Positions 5,595-7,416 of a stretch of DNA of 7,416 nt are shown here, in pieces. The position numbers and the translations under genes were made by a program. Source of the stretch: DASUSF01 sp036375275 (GTDB lineage: Bacteria > Pseudomonadota > Alphaproteobacteria > Geminicoccales > Geminicoccaceae); the NCBI GenBank assembly GCA_036375275.1, contig DASUSF010000003.1, positions 1-7,416 of the forward strand, read 5' to 3'. The notes beneath the pieces were generated by a model that had not been told where the DNA came from, ran no database searches, and saw nothing but the letters and a program-made list of their open reading frames with translations. Position 1 is the first letter of the stretch, and each line of letters begins with the position of its first letter.

Positions 5595-6017
5595 GTGGCG
5601 TACTTCTTTTTCGGCACGTTGATGGACCCGGACGTCCTGGCCCTGGTTCTCGGGCGGCGGCTGGGGGACCACGACCGGCTGGCCGCGGCCCTCGATCACC
5701 ACCGGACCGTCCGGGCGGCGGCGAAGGCCTACCCCGTCCTGGCGCCGGAGCGGGGCGCGGTGACGCGCGGGCGGGTGCTGCTCCGGCCGACCCGGCGCGA
5801 CGACCGGCGGATCGTGTGGTTCGAGGAAGACGAGTACGCGGCGCGCTGGTGCAGCGTCCGCCTGGCCTCCGGCCCGTCGATCCGGGCGCGCGTGTTCTTC
5901 GGCCTCGACGCCCTTGGCCGTACCGAGGTTCCCTGGGAGTACGGCCGATGGTGCCGGGAGGAGAAGGCCGGCTACCTGCTCCGCTGCGCCGAATGGCTCC
6001 GCGACCTGCCGCCTTGA
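5595..6017 (+). CDS. gamma-glutamylcyclotransferase (GGCT/AIG2-like) fold protein
   Basis: A 140-residue protein of the GGCT-like fold, whose members cleave gamma-glutamyl amines or glutathione to release 5-oxoproline. The signature FFFGTLMDPDVLALVLGR (4-21) corresponds to the substrate-binding Y-G-T/S-L-M loop. AYPVLAPERGAVTRGRVL (45-62) matches the family's YP...G.v.G strand. WFEEDEYAARWCSVRL (75-90) matches the segment holding the catalytic Glu, here most likely E77 or E78. PWEYGRWCREEKAGYLLRCAEW (113-134) is the usual C-terminal helix region. The start is GTG (5595-5597), because the first downstream ATG would remove the signature; GGGGCGG (5584-5590) is the likely binding site. True substrate unknown: many bacterial members are uncharacterised. 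The membrane-protein gene follows after 74 bp. Confidence 0.87.
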   Translation: MAYFFFGTLMDPDVLALVLGRRLGDHDRLAAALDHHRTVRAAAKAYPVLAPERGAVTRGRVLLRPTRRDDRRIVWFEEDEYAARWCSVRLASGPSIRARVFFGLDALGRTEVPWEYGRWCREEKAGYLLRCAEWLRDLPP

Positions 6018-6029
6018 GCCGCACCCGGC

Positions 6030-6058
6030 TTGACAGCGGGCGCTCCACGGTCAGGAAT
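6030..6058 (+). promoter_or_regulatory. candidate promoter for the PH-like membrane protein
   Basis: A perfect TTGACA (6030-6035) is followed after 17 bp by AGGAAT (6053-6058), which matches only the last three bases of the -10 consensus. Its place, ending 33 bp before the next start codon, suits a promoter that would let 6092-6637 be expressed separately from the upstream gene. Confidence 0.4.
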
Positions 6059-6091
6059 CGGACCCTGCGGAGGGGCGGGACGGCTCGGACC

Positions 6092-6637
6092 ATGAGCACG
6101 CATCATTTCGATCGGCGGATGCTGCTGGCGGACGGGGGACGCGCGGCGCTCGGCACCGCCCTCACCCTGGGCCCGCTGATCATGCTCGACACTGCGCCCG
6201 TCGTGACCTGGGCGCTCGGCGCCCTCGCGCTCCTGTTCATCTGGTTCGCGATCCGCACGTCGATCCGCTGGCGGAGCCGGGTCGTGCTGTCGGTCGGGCA
6301 GATCGGGCTCGAGGGGCCGCGCCCGCGGACCATCCGGTGGCAGGACCTGCAGAGCGTCCGGCTGGCCTACTTCGCCGCCCGGCGGGGCCGCGAGCAGCGG
6401 CAGCCGGGATGGCTGCAGCTCACCCTCCGCGGTGGCCCGCAGCGGGGCCTCAAGATCGATTCGACGCTCGAGCGTTTCGACGAGCTGCTCGCCCAGGTCC
6501 ACCGCGTGGCGCTCGCCCGGGATCTGCCGCTGGACCCGACCACGGCGGGGAACTTCGCGGCCCTCGGCCTCGGCACGCCGGACCCGGAATCGGAGCCGGC
6601 CGCCGATCGGTGGACCGGTTCGGGCGCGCGGCCCTGA
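6092..6637 (+). CDS. two-helix membrane protein with PH-like cytoplasmic domain, function unknown
   Basis: A 181-residue inner-membrane protein. Two hydrophobic segments, about residues 17-33 and 36-56, form a tight hairpin joined by MLDTAP, followed by a positive cluster (RTSIRWRSR, 55-63) that should place the rest in the cytoplasm. Residues about 64-146 look like a small beta-rich PH-type domain: VVLSVGQIGLEGPRPRTIRWQ (64-84) has the strand-turn-strand ending in an I-x-W-x-D-L element, then GWLQLTLRGG and LKIDSTLERFDELLAQVHRVA with its terminal helix. Bacterial proteins with this layout are usually of unknown function. The frame stays open upstream to 5540, but that part is a shadow of the neighbouring gene. 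The ATG at 6092 is supported by the domain start; GGAGGGG at 6069-6075 is rather distant (16 nt). Confidence 0.85.
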   Translation: MSTHHFDRRMLLADGGRAALGTALTLGPLIMLDTAPVVTWALGALALLFIWFAIRTSIRWRSRVVLSVGQIGLEGPRPRTIRWQDLQSVRLAYFAARRGREQRQPGWLQLTLRGGPQRGLKIDSTLERFDELLAQVHRVALARDLPLDPTTAGNFAALGLGTPDPESEPAADRWTGSGARP

Positions 6638-6640
6638 CGA

Positions 6641-6653
6641 CCGGCGGAGCCGG
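6641..6653. terminator. short GC hairpin between convergent genes
   Basis: CCGGC and GCCGG pair around GGA within the 17 bp between the two converging stop codons. The stem is only 5 bp and lacks a T-run, so it is at best a weak or Rho-assisted bidirectional terminator. Confidence 0.25.
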
Positions 6654-6654
6654 G

Positions 6655-7167
6655 TCAACGACCGGCCGCGGCACGCGCGGCGTCCCGACCGCCTTCGCTT
6701 TCTCTCGGAGCGCGGCAGGAAGCCCGGGGGCGGGGCTTGAGCAGCAGGCAGAGCGCGAACAGCACGGCGAGACCCGCGGCGCCGCGCCCCACGTCGAGGC
6801 TTTGACCGAGCCAGCGCTCCTGGACGAGGCCGAGGCCGACCAGGCCGAGCCAGGCGATGCCGAGGGCGGCGAGACCGAGCTGCCAGCGGGCGCGGATCAA
6901 CATCGGTCCCGCGAGCGCGGCGAAGCCGATCACGAGCGGCAGGCTGGCCGCGACAAGATCTGCGGCGCCGAGCGCCCGCAGCCGGACCAGCAGGTCGAGC
7001 GGCTCGGGCGTCCCGGCGGGCAGGCCCGCCGCGTGCGCCGCCGCGACGCTTCCGGCGCAGGCGAGGGCGAGGAAGATGCCGTCCCGCCAGCCGGGCCGGG
7101 GCGGCACCGGCGCGGGTCGCGGCTCGGCTGGCGAGACTGTCCCGCCGCGACGGGATTTCGCCGTCAC
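6655..7167 (-). CDS. four-helix membrane protein, function unknown
   Basis: A 170-residue protein with a basic, Pro-rich N-terminal tail (1-27) and four likely membrane helices at about 30-48, 70-91, 96-115 and 127-143. The C-terminal tail (144-170) is Arg-rich and should be cytoplasmic, as should the N-terminus. I see no catalytic or transport motif and do not recognise the family; QERWLGQSLDVGRG (116-129) is the longest non-hydrophobic loop in the second half. The start is GTG (7167-7165), overlapping the stop of the upstream partial gene as GTGA, which makes translational coupling and a shared function likely. It converges on the PH-like protein gene with 17 bp between stops. Confidence 0.8.
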   Translation of the reverse strand: MTAKSRRGGTVSPAEPRPAPVPPRPGWRDGIFLALACAGSVAAAHAAGLPAGTPEPLDLLVRLRALGAADLVAASLPLVIGFAALAGPMLIRARWQLGLAALGIAWLGLVGLGLVQERWLGQSLDVGRGAAGLAVLFALCLLLKPRPRASCRAPRESEGGRDAARAAAGR

Positions 7168-7416
7168 CGCGGCCTCGGCATCAGCTTGACCGGCGTATCC
7201 CGATCGAGCCCTTCGAGCAGGCCGTCGACCAAGCGATCGAAGCCCGAGGCGGGCGGGGCCGGGGCGGGCCGTCCGAAGGGTTCCGCGCGCGCTCCGGGTT
7301 CGGCCGCGTTCCCGGGCGGTCCGCTCCGGTTGACCGCGTATCCGGCCGGCAGAATGATGCGCTCCTGGGGCTGCTCCGCTGCCACGGGCGCCGGGACGGG
7401 CACGGCGTCCGGCAAC
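7164..7416 (-). CDS. C-terminal part of a Pro/Ala-rich protein, cut by the right edge
   Basis: The open frame runs from the right edge to a TGA at 7166-7164 and gives 83 residues. The sequence is Pro/Ala-rich (AVPVPAPVAAEQPQ, then PAPAPPASG) with a more ordered end, FDRLVDGLLEGLDRDTPVKL, likely a short amphipathic helix, and a basic tail MPRPR. A TTG at 7415 could be read as a start, but continuation beyond the window is more likely. No membrane helix is present in the visible part. The stop overlaps the start of the downstream membrane-protein gene. I cannot assign a function. Confidence 0.72.
   Translation of the reverse strand, partial: LPDAVPVPAPVAAEQPQERIILPAGYAVNRSGPPGNAAEPGARAEPFGRPAPAPPASGFDRLVDGLLEGLDRDTPVKLMPRPR

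Noticed and set aside
5540..6091. Upstream extension of the PH-like membrane protein frame
   Set aside because: The 184 codons before 6092 are Arg/Gly/Pro-rich and lie over the cyclotransferase gene in another frame; the domain and membrane helices begin after 6092.
1..7416. Mobile elements, CRISPR arrays or phage genes
   Set aside because: No transposase, integrase or regularly spaced repeats were seen, and no terminal inverted repeats bracket any gene group.

Overview
The window is very GC-rich DNA (about 70% by eye) with dense, short-spaced protein genes and GTG as well as ATG starts. Nothing seen is an RNA gene, a CRISPR array, an insertion sequence or a phage module. The gene content (MSOX-like amine oxidase, tandem universal stress protein, small histidine-kinase-like protein with an alphaproteobacterial flavour, PH-like membrane protein) suggests a free-living, high-GC alphaproteobacterium. 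That placement is inference from gene style and is not certain.

Layout, left to right. Bases 1-179 may hold the start of a minus-strand gene that leaves the window (weak). Bases 180-595 have no convincing gene. From 596 to 2265 (+) a GNAT acetyltransferase is translationally coupled, through an ATGA overlap, to a flavin amine oxidase of the sarcosine oxidase type. Converging on them from the right is a minus-strand series: a small histidine-kinase-like protein with a decayed ATPase domain (5494-4736), a 469-bp gap rich in inverted repeats (4735-4267), a largely disordered 342-residue protein of unknown function (4266-3238), and, 42 bp further on, a tandem-domain universal stress protein (3195-2353). 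Divergent from the kinase-like gene are a gamma-glutamylcyclotransferase-fold protein (5595-6017, +) and a two-helix membrane protein with a PH-like cytoplasmic domain (6092-6637, +). These converge on a minus-strand pair at the right edge: a partial Pro/Ala-rich protein (7416-7164) overlapping a four-helix membrane protein (7167-6655) by GTGA.

How they may work together. The acetyltransferase and oxidase are almost certainly one transcription unit and probably act on small amine or amino-acid substrates. The disordered protein and the stress protein are probably co-transcribed. Whether the kinase-like gene upstream belongs with them depends on what the 469-bp gap does. No recognised defence, secretion or biosynthetic system is present. 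The parts with most room for something new are the kinase-like protein that keeps its phospho-acceptor motif but has lost its ATP-binding boxes, the unknown protein with a sharply defined C-terminal motif, and the structured gap between them.
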